A DNA stretch of 8,886 bases from Alphaproteobacteria bacterium (GCA_029243445.1 JAQWSA010000013.1:1-8886), one strand, 5' to 3'; counted from the stretch's first letter, positions 1-6,753 are shown. The notes: generated by a model not told the origin, from the letters alone. A program made the numbers and translations.

Positions 1-285
1 CATGACCAGTTTGTGGCGGGAAAAGATTTGCCTGTTTTTGGCGTAAGCGAATCTGAGCTCAACTCAATAAATATGCCTGTAATAATAATTCCTGGTAATG
101 ACAAAGTGCATGATTCTGCTGCTGGACGTATTGTTCATGAAATGATACCTGGCAGTGAATTATATAAATTACCAATCGAAGATCAAGATCTGCCATTAGT
201 GCCATTTGAAGAATGGAGCCCGCACGAACCAGAGATAACAGAGGTTTTCACCGAGTTTATGTCTAAGCATGCAGGACAAGCATAA
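1..285 (+). CDS. alpha/beta hydrolase, C-terminal part (5' end outside window)
   Basis: The reading frame is open from base 1, before the GTG at 13, so this is the last 94 codons of a gene that begins upstream and not a small gene of its own. The piece has the layout of the end of an alpha/beta-hydrolase fold. A buried strand plus acid loop (PVIIIPGNDKVHD) would supply the catalytic Asp. It is followed by a helix and a second strand (IPGSELYKL), then a His-containing turn (EEWSPHEPE) leading into the final helix (ITEVFTEFM). The nucleophile elbow lies outside the window, so activity cannot be confirmed. The stop is 29 nt before the next gene on the same strand, which suggests one transcript with the reductase and Baeyer-Villiger monooxygenase. 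In that setting an esterase or lactonase acting on the oxygenase product is a reasonable inference. Family placement is fairly sure; substrate is unknown. Confidence 0.75.
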   Translation, partial: HDQFVAGKDLPVFGVSESELNSINMPVIIIPGNDKVHDSAAGRIVHEMIPGSELYKLPIEDQDLPLVPFEEWSPHEPEITEVFTEFMSKHAGQA

Positions 286-314
286 ATTTAACTATAAAAA
301 GGTCATTCATTCCT

Positions 315-1322
315 ATGGCAAAACGTGGCAAAGCTGTTCAGTTCTCTCGTACAGGAAACCCCGCTGAGGTCTTAGAGCTGGTTGATATAAACGAACCTGA
401 TCCCGTTAGTGGAAACATTTTATGTAGAATAGAGGCGGCACCCATAGCTCCCTCACATATTCTGAAATTATCTGGAGCCTACGGAGAGCATCCAGATCTG
501 CCTGCTGTACCGGGTAATGACGCATTGGCAACTGTTGTTGAGGTGGGACCCGATGTAACTCGGTTTGCTGTTGGAGATCAGTTGTTACTGCCCCATGGTA
601 GCGGTGGTTGGAGACAGTTTTCATCAGTCAACGCTGAAGATGTGAACATTAGTTTTCCACCTGGTGGTGACCCACTGCAATTATCAATGTTACTTGCCAA
701 TCCACCGACTGCTTACCTAATGTTAACACATTATGTAAGGTTACAACCTGGTGATTGGGTTATTCAAAATGCTGCAAATTCATCTACTGGCCAATACCTG
801 GTTCAACTGGCAAATCACTTCGGATGGAAAACGGTATGTGTAGTTCGCAGAGAGGGAACAGAAGAAATTCTTTCTGGTTGTGGAGCTGATGTGATTGTAG
901 TTGATGGACCTGACTTAGTAGATAGAGTTGCAGAGGCAACAGGAAACGCCCAGATAAACCTTGGTATAGATGCTGTTGCAGGGGACGCGACTGCTCGCAT
1001 TGCAGCCTGCCTTGCCGATAAAGGTACATTAGTTAACTATGGACTGCTATCTGGTATGCCTTGTCAGGTCCCTCCAAGTGATATTGTTTTTCGAGAGATT
1101 ACTCTAACTGGTTTTTGGTTACATAAATGGCTCAGTGAGAAAAGTTCACTTGCTGAGAGACAACAAATGTATTCTCTTCTAAGAGATCTTGTTGTTGAAG
1201 GTGTTCTTCATGCTGAAGTTGAAGCAACATACCCACTTACAAAAGCTAGGGATGCTGTAATACATGCTATGCGTGAAGGACGTAATGGTAAAATTCTTTT
1301 TACGCCTCAGGCTGAAGAGTAA
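315..1322 (+). CDS. MDR-superfamily NAD(P)H-dependent reductase, 2-enoyl thioester reductase-like
   Basis: This 335-residue protein has the length and two-domain layout of medium-chain dehydrogenase/reductases: a GroES-like part (about 1-120) and a Rossmann part (about 125-290). It resembles mitochondrial-type enoyl thioester reductase (MECR/Etr1). Shared blocks are PIAPSHILKLSGAYG with Tyr56 at the place of the family's catalytic Tyr, LPAVPGND (63-68), the nucleotide loop VIQNAANSSTGQ (149-160), VVRRE (176-180, where Arg178 could contact NADPH phosphate) and GFWLHKW near the end. The GHE motif of zinc alcohol dehydrogenases is replaced by PGND and the structural-zinc cysteines are absent, so it is not a zinc ADH. 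It probably reduces the C=C bond of an enoyl thioester or related unsaturated carbonyl in the cytoplasm. A purine-rich AAAAAGG sits about 12 nt before the ATG. It lies 29 nt after the hydrolase and 43 nt before the monooxygenase. Quinone oxidoreductase activity is an alternative. Confidence 0.85.
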   Translation: MAKRGKAVQFSRTGNPAEVLELVDINEPDPVSGNILCRIEAAPIAPSHILKLSGAYGEHPDLPAVPGNDALATVVEVGPDVTRFAVGDQLLLPHGSGGWRQFSSVNAEDVNISFPPGGDPLQLSMLLANPPTAYLMLTHYVRLQPGDWVIQNAANSSTGQYLVQLANHFGWKTVCVVRREGTEEILSGCGADVIVVDGPDLVDRVAEATGNAQINLGIDAVAGDATARIAACLADKGTLVNYGLLSGMPCQVPPSDIVFREITLTGFWLHKWLSEKSSLAERQQMYSLLRDLVVEGVLHAEVEATYPLTKARDAVIHAMREGRNGKILFTPQAEE

Positions 1323-1365
1323 ATTAATATTCAAATAAACAAATTAACCAAAAATAAAGAATAGC

Positions 1366-2988
1366 ATGAGTAATAATGACAAAAAAGAAAATAAACCTAG
1401 AGCAATAAACGAATTTGATGCTGTTGTTGTTGGGGCCGGGTTTGCGGGCATGTATATGCTCTATCGGTTAAGAACTATGGGGCTTTCTGTATTAGTTTTG
1501 GAGGCCGCTGGTGATGTCGGTGGCACGTGGTATTGGAATCGTTATCCGGGTGCACGCTGTGATGTTGAGAGCATGCAATATTCCTACCAGTTCTCAGAAG
1601 CATTGCAGCAGGAATGGGAATGGACCGAACGCTACGCTACTCAACCTGAAATTCTTCGCTATGTAGATCATGTTGCAGAGAGGTTTGATTTACGTCGGGA
1701 TATAAAATTTAATACGCGAGTTGTATCAGCAACGTTTGATGACGACAAAAGTAGTTGGGTTGTTAAAACAGCTGATGAATTGTTTTTAGCAAGTTACTGT
1801 ATAATGGCCACAGGCTGTCTCTCCGCAGCTAATAAACCTAATTTTGAAGGCCAGGATGATTTTAAAGGAGAAATCTATCATACAGGCAATTGGCCCCACG
1901 AAGGAGTTAATTTTAACGGCAAAAGGGTGGCAGTTATTGGCACTGGATCTTCTGCTATACAATCAATACCGGTGATTGCCCAACAAGCTAAGCAACTGAC
2001 TATATTTCAGCGTACAGCAAATTACGCCATACCTGCGCATAACAGACCGTTAGATCCTAAAGTGGTTAAAGGCATAAAGGCAGAATATTCTGCCTTTCGA
2101 GCGCAGGCCAAATTAACTCCTACTGGTAATTTTTTTGATATTGGTGAGGCTTCAGCTATGGCAGTTTCAGAAGAGGAGCGCGAACGCGAATATGAGACTA
2201 GGTGGGAGGGCGGTGGTTTACAATTTTTAGCTGCTTACGCTGATACAATGTTTGATGCAGAGGCTAACAAAGCTGTAGCCGATTTTGTACGCAATAAGAT
2301 TCGTTCTATTGTTATTGATCCGCAGGTCGCTGAATTATTGGTGCCCAAAAATATTATTGGATGTAAACGCTTATGTGTTGATACGGACTACTTTGCTACT
2401 TACAACAAAGATCATGTTAACTTAGTCGACATAAGTACCACCCCAATTGATTTTTTTACGGAAAATGGTCTTTCTGTTAACGGTAATACTTACGAAGCAG
2501 ATATCATTGTTTCTGCTACTGGTTTTGATGCTATGACAGGAGCCCTGTCAAAGATTGATATTTCTGGCAGCAACGGAATGTCTTTAAAAGAAAAATGGAA
2601 CGATGGACCGCAGGCTTATTTGGGGCTAGCTTTAGCTGGATTTCCTAATATGTTTATTATTACGGGCCCAGGAAGTCCATCAGTGATATCTAATATGCTT
2701 CCAGCTATCGAACAGCATGTTAATTGGATAACTAATTGTATAGGCTATATGAAAGAAAAAGGCTTTAGGCGAATTGAAGCTGAATCAGAAGCAGAAAAGC
2801 TTTGGGTAGCGCATGTGAGCGAAGTTGCTGGAATGTCGCTCCGATCTACTTGTAACTCTTGGTATGTCGGTGCAAATGTACCAGGAAAACCGAGGGTTTA
2901 TATGCCGTATATAGGAGGGGTCCCAGCTTATGCAAAAAAGTGCAGGCAAGTTGTTGAAGATGGTTATGATGGCTTTGCACTTATTTAA
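1366..2988 (+). CDS. type I Baeyer-Villiger monooxygenase (phenylacetone/cyclohexanone monooxygenase group)
   Basis: This flavoprotein would insert one oxygen atom next to a ketone carbonyl, using NADPH and O2, to give an ester or lactone in the cytoplasm. The 540 residues match the family's usual length. Visible in order are the FAD Rossmann motif G23-A-G25-F-A-G28; GGTWYWNRYPGARCD ending in the active-site Asp66; the Baeyer-Villiger fingerprint 166-177 (F-x-G-x-x-x-H172-x-x-x-W176-P); the NADPH Rossmann motif G192-T-G194-S-S-A197; FQRT with Arg216; and GCKR with Lys334 and Arg335, Arg335 being the counterpart of the catalytic Arg337 of phenylacetone monooxygenase. ATGFDAMTGAL and GPGSPSVISNM follow, then SWYxGANVPGKPRVxMPY near the end. 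The last blocks are shared with phenylacetone monooxygenase as I remember it. It is last in a three-gene operon and its stop overlaps that of the convergent GST gene. The ribosome site is weak (TAAAGA). Class is very secure; substrate is unknown. Confidence 0.95.
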   Translation: MSNNDKKENKPRAINEFDAVVVGAGFAGMYMLYRLRTMGLSVLVLEAAGDVGGTWYWNRYPGARCDVESMQYSYQFSEALQQEWEWTERYATQPEILRYVDHVAERFDLRRDIKFNTRVVSATFDDDKSSWVVKTADELFLASYCIMATGCLSAANKPNFEGQDDFKGEIYHTGNWPHEGVNFNGKRVAVIGTGSSAIQSIPVIAQQAKQLTIFQRTANYAIPAHNRPLDPKVVKGIKAEYSAFRAQAKLTPTGNFFDIGEASAMAVSEEEREREYETRWEGGGLQFLAAYADTMFDAEANKAVADFVRNKIRSIVIDPQVAELLVPKNIIGCKRLCVDTDYFATYNKDHVNLVDISTTPIDFFTENGLSVNGNTYEADIIVSATGFDAMTGALSKIDISGSNGMSLKEKWNDGPQAYLGLALAGFPNMFIITGPGSPSVISNMLPAIEQHVNWITNCIGYMKEKGFRRIEAESEAEKLWVAHVSEVAGMSLRSTCNSWYVGANVPGKPRVYMPYIGGVPAYAKKCRQVVEDGYDGFALI

Positions 2989-3713
2989 ATATCTAGTTCC
3001 TTGTAATAACGAAATATACCAAGATCGTTAAATGGTATTCGTTCAGGTGACTTCAAATACCTAGCAATACGAGGTCTTCTTGATACATGCGAACTAAGAC
3101 TGATCGTACAGGGATAATCGGACTTAATGTTTTTCATTGTATTTGGGAATGCGTAGCGTAAACCTTCAATAATTTGAAATAGTGATAGGTCTGCATAACT
3201 AATACGCGCGCCAACAAGATTATGTGGTCCGGATGGATTTCGGTTAAGTACGAGTTCCATATAGTCTAGAAATTTTGGCAAACGAGATGAAACAAAATCA
3301 ATAGAACGGCGACGTGCCTCTTTCTTTTGTTCCTCATAATATAAGCTTTTTGCTAAAGGGTGATGCACGTCATGGACCTCAACTAGAAAATCGCTGATAA
3401 CAAGCTGTAGTTGATGTACCCATAACCTGTCATTTTCGTTTTTTGGTGCTAATTTATGATGAGAACCAAGAAACATTAAGATATTTGTAGTTTGAGATAT
3501 TATTTTTTTTCCAATAATAAGAATCGGAGGTGCGTAAACTGGGTGAGCTGTGTCTTTTTTATTTATTAGATTAAGTATTGATGAAATACCGCCACCTTTA
3601 CTTACAGGTTCTCGCGCTACATCTATATAATTTACGTCAGCCTCTTCCATAGCAAGACGTATAAATTCTCCTCGTCCTTGAATGGAAGGCCAATAGTAAA
3701 GTTTATATATCAA
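2985..3713 (-). CDS. glutathione S-transferase family protein (Tyr-type)
   Basis: This 242-residue cytosolic GST has a thioredoxin-like N-terminal domain (about 1-85) and an all-helical C-terminal domain (about 95-240). The opening KLYYWPSIQGRGEFIRLAMEE lines up with the YFPVRGR region of pi/sigma-type GSTs and places Tyr7 as the residue that would activate the glutathione thiol. APPIL (62-66) holds the cis-proline and SQT (74-76) is the usual gamma-glutamyl contact. It is not zeta class, since the SSCS motif is missing, so it is not an obvious maleylacetoacetate isomerase despite the FAH-fold neighbours. The start is TTG at 3713: an in-frame stop lies at 3729-3731, and the first internal ATG (residue 22) would remove Tyr7. 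Its stop shares 4 nt with the convergent monooxygenase stop. It is divergent from the first FAH gene across 235 nt. Likely roles are conjugation, isomerisation or detoxification of a reactive intermediate; which one cannot be told. Confidence 0.88.
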   Translation of the reverse strand: MIYKLYYWPSIQGRGEFIRLAMEEADVNYIDVAREPVSKGGGISSILNLINKKDTAHPVYAPPILIIGKKIISQTTNILMFLGSHHKLAPKNENDRLWVHQLQLVISDFLVEVHDVHHPLAKSLYYEEQKKEARRRSIDFVSSRLPKFLDYMELVLNRNPSGPHNLVGARISYADLSLFQIIEGLRYAFPNTMKNIKSDYPCTISLSSHVSRRPRIARYLKSPERIPFNDLGIFRYYKELDI

Positions 3714-3948
3714 GAGAAAATTCTTTCGTTATGTTTTTTAAAGTATATAATTTTAAGTTTCGCAAGGTTGGCATGAATAAGGAAAAAACAATACCGTTTA
3801 GTGGACAAACATTTTTGTGAAGATATTTTATTCTATACATATTTATAACTTGGAAACACGCAATTATATAAGTAATAAGGGATCTAAAATATTATGGTCC
3901 TATGGTTTGCGCCCTAATAATTTATAGTTAGCTGATAAGGAGATTAAA
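3714..3948. other. divergent intergenic spacer between GST and FAH-fold genes
   Basis: This very AT-rich 235-nt spacer must hold promoters for two divergent genes. On the minus strand, TATACT (3742-3747) is a good -10 candidate about 28 nt before the TTG start of the GST gene, but no convincing -35 is correctly spaced. On the plus strand, TATAAG (3867-3872) and TAAAAT (3885-3890) each match five of six -10 positions, again without a clear -35. TTGGAA (3850-3855) is 17 nt before the poorer hexamer TAATAA. I see no open frame with coding character, no clear terminator and no long inverted repeat. Promoter positions here are guesses. Confidence 0.4.
3937..3942 (+). promoter_or_regulatory. strong Shine-Dalgarno site for the first FAH-fold gene
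   Basis: AAGGAG ends 6 nt before the ATG at 3949. It is the clearest ribosome binding site in the window and fixes this start. The other genes have only weak A-rich or GAGG-like sites, so this gene may be translated more efficiently than its neighbours. Confidence 0.8.
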
Positions 3949-4884
3949 ATGAAGCTATTGTATTTTGATGATTTTAAGTTGGGCGTTCTACGAGGTGACG
4001 AGGTGGTTGATGTTTCTTCTCAGGTCCAAGATATTCCGCATATTGGACCTCATGATCTCATTAACGGATTAATTGAACGTTTTGAGGACTACAGAAGTAA
4101 ACTAGAAGAGGCTGCAGAATCAGGGACTGGTATACCAATTTCGGAAGTTCGTGTTCGTCCACCTCTACCTAAGCCTGGTAATATAGATTGTATGGCAGTT
4201 AATTATATGGAAGATGGAACACTTCCTGCACCAGCGCCTATAAATGCATTTCATAAAGCTTCTAATACTGTAATCGGTCATGGTGATAGTATGTTACTCA
4301 CAGATATTCCCGCAGCTATATTTGAAGGTGAAGCGGAGCTAGGCTTAGTAATAGGAAAGCGTGCTTCGCATGTAAGTGCAGCAGAATCAATGGATTATGT
4401 ATTTGGTTATGTTAATTTTATTGATGGATCAGCAAGAGGTTTACCGCCTGATAGTAATGTATTTTTTCAGGCTAAGTCGCGTGATACCTTTGCCCCTATA
4501 GGGCCGTATCTCGTCACAGCTGATGAAATTGAAAACCCACAGAATCTTAAGGTGAACTTGTGGGTTAATGGAGTTTTGAAACAAAACTTTAACACTGATG
4601 ACATGGCCCATAAAATCCCCCGGTTGGTAGAATGGTTGAGCTCAATACATGACCTTGAACCTGGGGATATAATAGCTAGTGGTACTAATCATCGAGGTCT
4701 GAACGCTTTTCAAGATGGAGATGTAGTAGAATTAGAAATTGAAGGAATGGGGCGTTTAAAAATTAATATTCGTGACGAGCTAAAACGCACTTGGTCCAGA
4801 GATACTCGTTCCCAGCATACGGATAAAGGTCTCGAGGGACGTTTTACGCCACAATTGACGGGGAAGTATGCGCCTGAAAGTTAA
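3949..4884 (+). CDS. fumarylacetoacetate hydrolase (FAH)-family enzyme, long form
   Basis: This 311-residue protein has a small N-terminal domain (about 1-70) followed by the FAH catalytic fold (about 74-275). The metal-binding signature is present: E128-A-E130 in FEGEAELGLVIGK and Asp159 in VNFIDGSAR. AKSRDTFAPIGP carries the conserved Lys176, and the late SGTNHRGL block matches the family's GTP/GT-x-x-G turn. Members hydrolyse, hydrate, isomerise or decarboxylate diketo acids, acylpyruvates or 2-oxo-dienoates with Mg2+ or Mn2+ in the cytoplasm. The tail after about 275 (RDELKRTWSRDTR through QLTGKYAP) is a subgroup-type extension, not junk read-through. The gene is divergent from the GST and followed 93 nt later by a permease on the same strand. 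It shares the metal motif with the second FAH gene at 5931-6698 but is otherwise clearly different, so it is not a recent duplicate. The exact reaction is undetermined. Confidence 0.9.
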   Translation: MKLLYFDDFKLGVLRGDEVVDVSSQVQDIPHIGPHDLINGLIERFEDYRSKLEEAAESGTGIPISEVRVRPPLPKPGNIDCMAVNYMEDGTLPAPAPINAFHKASNTVIGHGDSMLLTDIPAAIFEGEAELGLVIGKRASHVSAAESMDYVFGYVNFIDGSARGLPPDSNVFFQAKSRDTFAPIGPYLVTADEIENPQNLKVNLWVNGVLKQNFNTDDMAHKIPRLVEWLSSIHDLEPGDIIASGTNHRGLNAFQDGDVVELEIEGMGRLKINIRDELKRTWSRDTRSQHTDKGLEGRFTPQLTGKYAPES

Positions 4885-4916
4885 GCTAGATATATTTTCT
4901 TATACCTAACCGAGGG

Positions 4917-4940
4917 TAAAATTCGGGGAGTAGAATTTTA
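4917..4940. repeat. perfect 8-bp inverted repeat between FAH and permease genes
   Basis: TAAAATTC (4917-4924) and GAATTTTA (4933-4940) are perfect reverse complements separated by the 8-nt GGGGAGTA. It starts 32 nt after the FAH stop. The stem is AT-rich and has no following T-run, so it makes a poor intrinsic terminator; a protein-binding site is equally possible. Confidence 0.5.
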
Positions 4941-4942
4941 GC

Positions 4943-4954
4943 TTATACGTATAA
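4943..4954. promoter_or_regulatory. 12-bp perfect palindrome upstream of permease (candidate operator)
   Basis: TTATACGTATAA reads identically on both strands. It lies 2 nt after the 8-bp inverted repeat and 23 nt before the permease ATG, and it overlaps a -10-like TATAAA (4950-4955). That position would suit an operator for a dimeric repressor controlling the permease gene separately from the FAH gene. No regulator gene lies in the window, so this is inference. Confidence 0.4.
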
Positions 4955-4977
4955 ACTTTGAAAAAAGGCCTTAGCGA

Positions 4978-5871
4978 ATGGCATCCGCATCAACCTCGGG
5001 TTCAAATACAATCCGAGGTATACTTAGTATGATATTGGGAGGTGCCACTCTAACTATGAGTGACGCAGCCACAAAGTGGCTGACCACGTCATTACCTATA
5101 GGTGAAATATTATTTGTTCGGGCGCTCTTTGTAACAATTGCTATAGGTTTGATCCTTTGGAGATGTAATAGAATTCAAGATTTACGGATCATAAGTTTAC
5201 CTAATATAGGCTTACGATCCTTTCTAGCAGTTAGCTCTACTTTTTTGGTTGTAACTTCACTTTCTAAATTACCGCTTAACGAAGTCATTGCTATATTATT
5301 TGTTGGACCACTATTTATTGCTTTGCTTGCAGGACCTTTGTTGGGAGAAAGAGTTGGTCTACAAAGGTGGCTAGCTGTTTTGATAGGGTTTAGCGGCATG
5401 TTGATAATTGTACGCCCAGGATCACAAGCCTTCCAGATTGCTGCATTTTTTCCAATTTGTGCTGCTTTAGTTGCTGCGTTTCGGGATATTGTAACCCGTA
5501 AAATAAGTACAACCGAAAAATCATCTGCTATTTTGTTTTATTCTACTCTAGCTCTTTCATTAGTGGGTTTGGCAACTTTTCCGTTTGGATGGAAGCCTAT
5601 GAATATGAACGATATTGGTATTGCTATTTTGGCTGGAACATTTTTTGGACTTGGACATTATTTTATAATTGAGGGCTATCGATATGCAGAGGCAAGTATA
5701 ATTGCGCCTTACCGTTATTTAAACCTCATTTGGGCAGTGATTTTGGGTTATTTATTATGGAGGGAAATACCGAGTGCTTGGGTTCTACTTGGAACGCCGT
5801 TGGTTGTTGGTATCGGTCTTTACATTTTATATGATGAAAGTAAAAAACGCCCTGTTACATCAAAGAAGTAA
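4978..5871 (+). CDS. EamA/DMT-superfamily permease
   Basis: This 297-residue hydrophobic protein has the two-repeat, ten-helix layout of drug/metabolite transporters: a first EamA unit (about 12-146) and a second (about 155-285). Typical features are GGATLTMSDAATKWL in the first helix, with Asp29 and Lys33, the PIGEILFVRALF loop/helix, and PLLGERVGLQRWLAVLIGFSGMLIIV closing the first half. In the second half they are LGHYFIIEGYRYAEASIIAPYRYLNLIWAVILGYLLWREIP-type helices and a final GIGLYILYDE helix with a charged lysine-rich cytoplasmic tail. It sits in the inner membrane and probably exports or imports a small metabolite; family membership does not predict substrate. The ATG has a modest upstream AAAAAAGG site. 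It follows the FAH gene by 93 nt on the same strand and converges on the second FAH gene, so it is probably functionally tied to one or both. Confidence 0.9.
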   Translation: MASASTSGSNTIRGILSMILGGATLTMSDAATKWLTTSLPIGEILFVRALFVTIAIGLILWRCNRIQDLRIISLPNIGLRSFLAVSSTFLVVTSLSKLPLNEVIAILFVGPLFIALLAGPLLGERVGLQRWLAVLIGFSGMLIIVRPGSQAFQIAAFFPICAALVAAFRDIVTRKISTTEKSSAILFYSTLALSLVGLATFPFGWKPMNMNDIGIAILAGTFFGLGHYFIIEGYRYAEASIIAPYRYLNLIWAVILGYLLWREIPSAWVLLGTPLVVGIGLYILYDESKKRPVTSKK

Positions 5872-5890
5872 TAGCCTTGCTAGCCAATAT

Positions 5891-5909
5891 TATTTTCAAT
5901 AAGAAAATA
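5891..5909. terminator. small hairpin between convergent permease and FAH genes
   Basis: TATTTTC (5891-5897) and GAAAATA (5903-5909) form a perfect 7-bp stem around AATAA, midway in the 59-nt gap between two converging genes, where a bidirectional terminator is expected. The stem has a single G-C pair and no proper T-tract, so any termination would be weak. It rests mostly on position. Confidence 0.3.
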
Positions 5910-5930
5910 GATAAACTACTTTATGCCTAA

Positions 5931-6698
5931 TTATTTGTAAGTATTAGATAATTTACCAATGCCATCAATTATAATATCAATAGATGACCCTGGTTTCATC
6001 GGTAAAGCTCCGGGACCAGTGCCGCAGGCTATTAAGTCACCTGGGTATAGTGTCATGGACTGGGATAGCAGACTTACAATTTCTATTGGTTGAAGAAATA
6101 AATCAGAGACTAGATAATTCTGTCTTTCACGACCATTGAGTTCGGCGCGTATTGAAGCATCTGCAATTTCACATTCAGTTGCAATGCAGGGTCCGAAGGC
6201 ACCAAATGTATCAAATCCCTTAGCTCTTGACCATTGCGCGAAGCTTGTGTCGGCGTCAATAACTTGAATAGCTGTAGTATCGTTTAAACAGGTGTAACCA
6301 AAAATTACATTTTCAGCCTCTTTAATATCCACTTCTTTGCATGTTTTACCTATTACTATACCCAGTTCTGCTTCAAAGAGTACTCTTCCGTCGTATGTAT
6401 TTGGTTTGTAAATGACACCGCCTGTCGCCAGATAGGTATTTTGAGGTTTTATAAAGTAAAGTGGGTATTCGGGTTGGCTAAGGTTCTGTTTTTGCGCTAT
6501 GGATATAGAGTTGTTCCAAAGGGCTATAAATTTACTAGGAAGGCAAGGAGTCTTTAAATTTACATCCGATATATTAATTTTCTTACCTATGCGCGATGGC
6601 TCGGAGAACATATCGCCTTCGTAAACTTCTATTTGTTGACCATCAATTTTTCCGAAGCCAACTTCTTTATTATAATCAAATCTTACCCAGTGCGGCAT
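5931..6698 (-). CDS. fumarylacetoacetate hydrolase (FAH)-family enzyme, short form
   Basis: This 255-residue protein has a short N-terminal part (about 1-50) and the FAH catalytic fold (about 51-250). The metal ligands are visible as E109-A-E111 in FEAELGIVIGK and Asp140 in GYTCLNDTT. AKGFDTFGAFGP carries the conserved Lys160, and YPGDLIACGTGPGALPMKPG is the usual late block. The GYT-x-x-ND layout is closer to acylpyruvate hydrolase / 2-hydroxyhepta-2,4-diene-1,7-dioate isomerase-type members than the longer paralogue at 3949-4884, whose matching region reads VNFIDG. A GAGG ribosome site lies 4 nt before the ATG, with a candidate promoter just upstream. The gene converges on the permease and is divergent from the GGT-family gene, from which it is separated by 111 nt. 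It probably acts on a 2-oxo or diketo acid in the cytoplasm; hydrolase, isomerase and decarboxylase activities cannot be told apart by sequence alone. Confidence 0.9.
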   Translation of the reverse strand: MPHWVRFDYNKEVGFGKIDGQQIEVYEGDMFSEPSRIGKKINISDVNLKTPCLPSKFIALWNNSISIAQKQNLSQPEYPLYFIKPQNTYLATGGVIYKPNTYDGRVLFEAELGIVIGKTCKEVDIKEAENVIFGYTCLNDTTAIQVIDADTSFAQWSRAKGFDTFGAFGPCIATECEIADASIRAELNGRERQNYLVSDLFLQPIEIVSLLSQSMTLYPGDLIACGTGPGALPMKPGSSIDIIIDGIGKLSNTYK

Positions 6699-6712
6699 GT
6701 GGCCTCGCTATA

Positions 6713-6722
6713 TTAAATTTAA
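6713..6722. repeat. 10-bp AT palindrome in 5' region of the short FAH gene
   Basis: TTAAATTTAA is a perfect palindrome 14 nt upstream of the FAH start, between the candidate -10 and the ribosome site. In such AT-rich DNA it could be chance. Together with the second palindrome at 6740-6749 it makes a possible operator pair, with centres 27 bp apart. Confidence 0.3.
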
Positions 6723-6726
6723 GTTA

Positions 6727-6753
6727 ATTATATTCTTCTAACTATAGTTTCAA
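6727..6753 (-). promoter_or_regulatory. candidate sigma-70 promoter for the short FAH gene
   Basis: On the minus strand, TTGAAA (6753-6748, five of six -35 positions) is followed by a 15-nt spacer and a perfect TATAAT (6732-6727), 28 nt before the ATG at 6698. The spacer is shorter than the usual 16-18 nt, which would weaken the promoter. It is the best promoter-like match in the window. Confidence 0.45.
6740..6749. promoter_or_regulatory. 10-bp palindrome inside the FAH promoter (candidate operator)
   Basis: AACTATAGTT is a perfect palindrome spanning the spacer and the -35 edge of the candidate minus-strand promoter. It is 60 nt upstream of the GGT-family start on the other strand. A dimeric regulator bound here could control both divergent genes; no such regulator is in view. 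Confidence 0.3.

Noticed and set aside
13..285. A complete 90-aa gene starting at GTG 13
   Set aside because: The frame is open to base 1 and the product matches only the end of an alpha/beta hydrolase; the gene starts upstream of the window.
406..1029. Minus-strand open frames inside the MDR reductase gene
   Set aside because: Low-complexity, Gln/Leu-rich translations with no family resemblance, fully inside a well-supported gene; shadows.
3893..3908. Tandem TATGGT repeat with 8-nt period upstream of the long FAH gene
   Set aside because: Only two six-base copies; too short to separate from chance.
5175..5399. Minus-strand open frame inside the permease gene
   Set aside because: Antisense shadow of transmembrane coding sequence with no recognisable domain.
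2985..6698. GST plus FAH as a tyrosine/homogentisate or gentisate pathway
   Set aside because: The GST lacks the zeta-class SSCS motif of maleylacetoacetate isomerase and no ring-cleaving dioxygenase is present.
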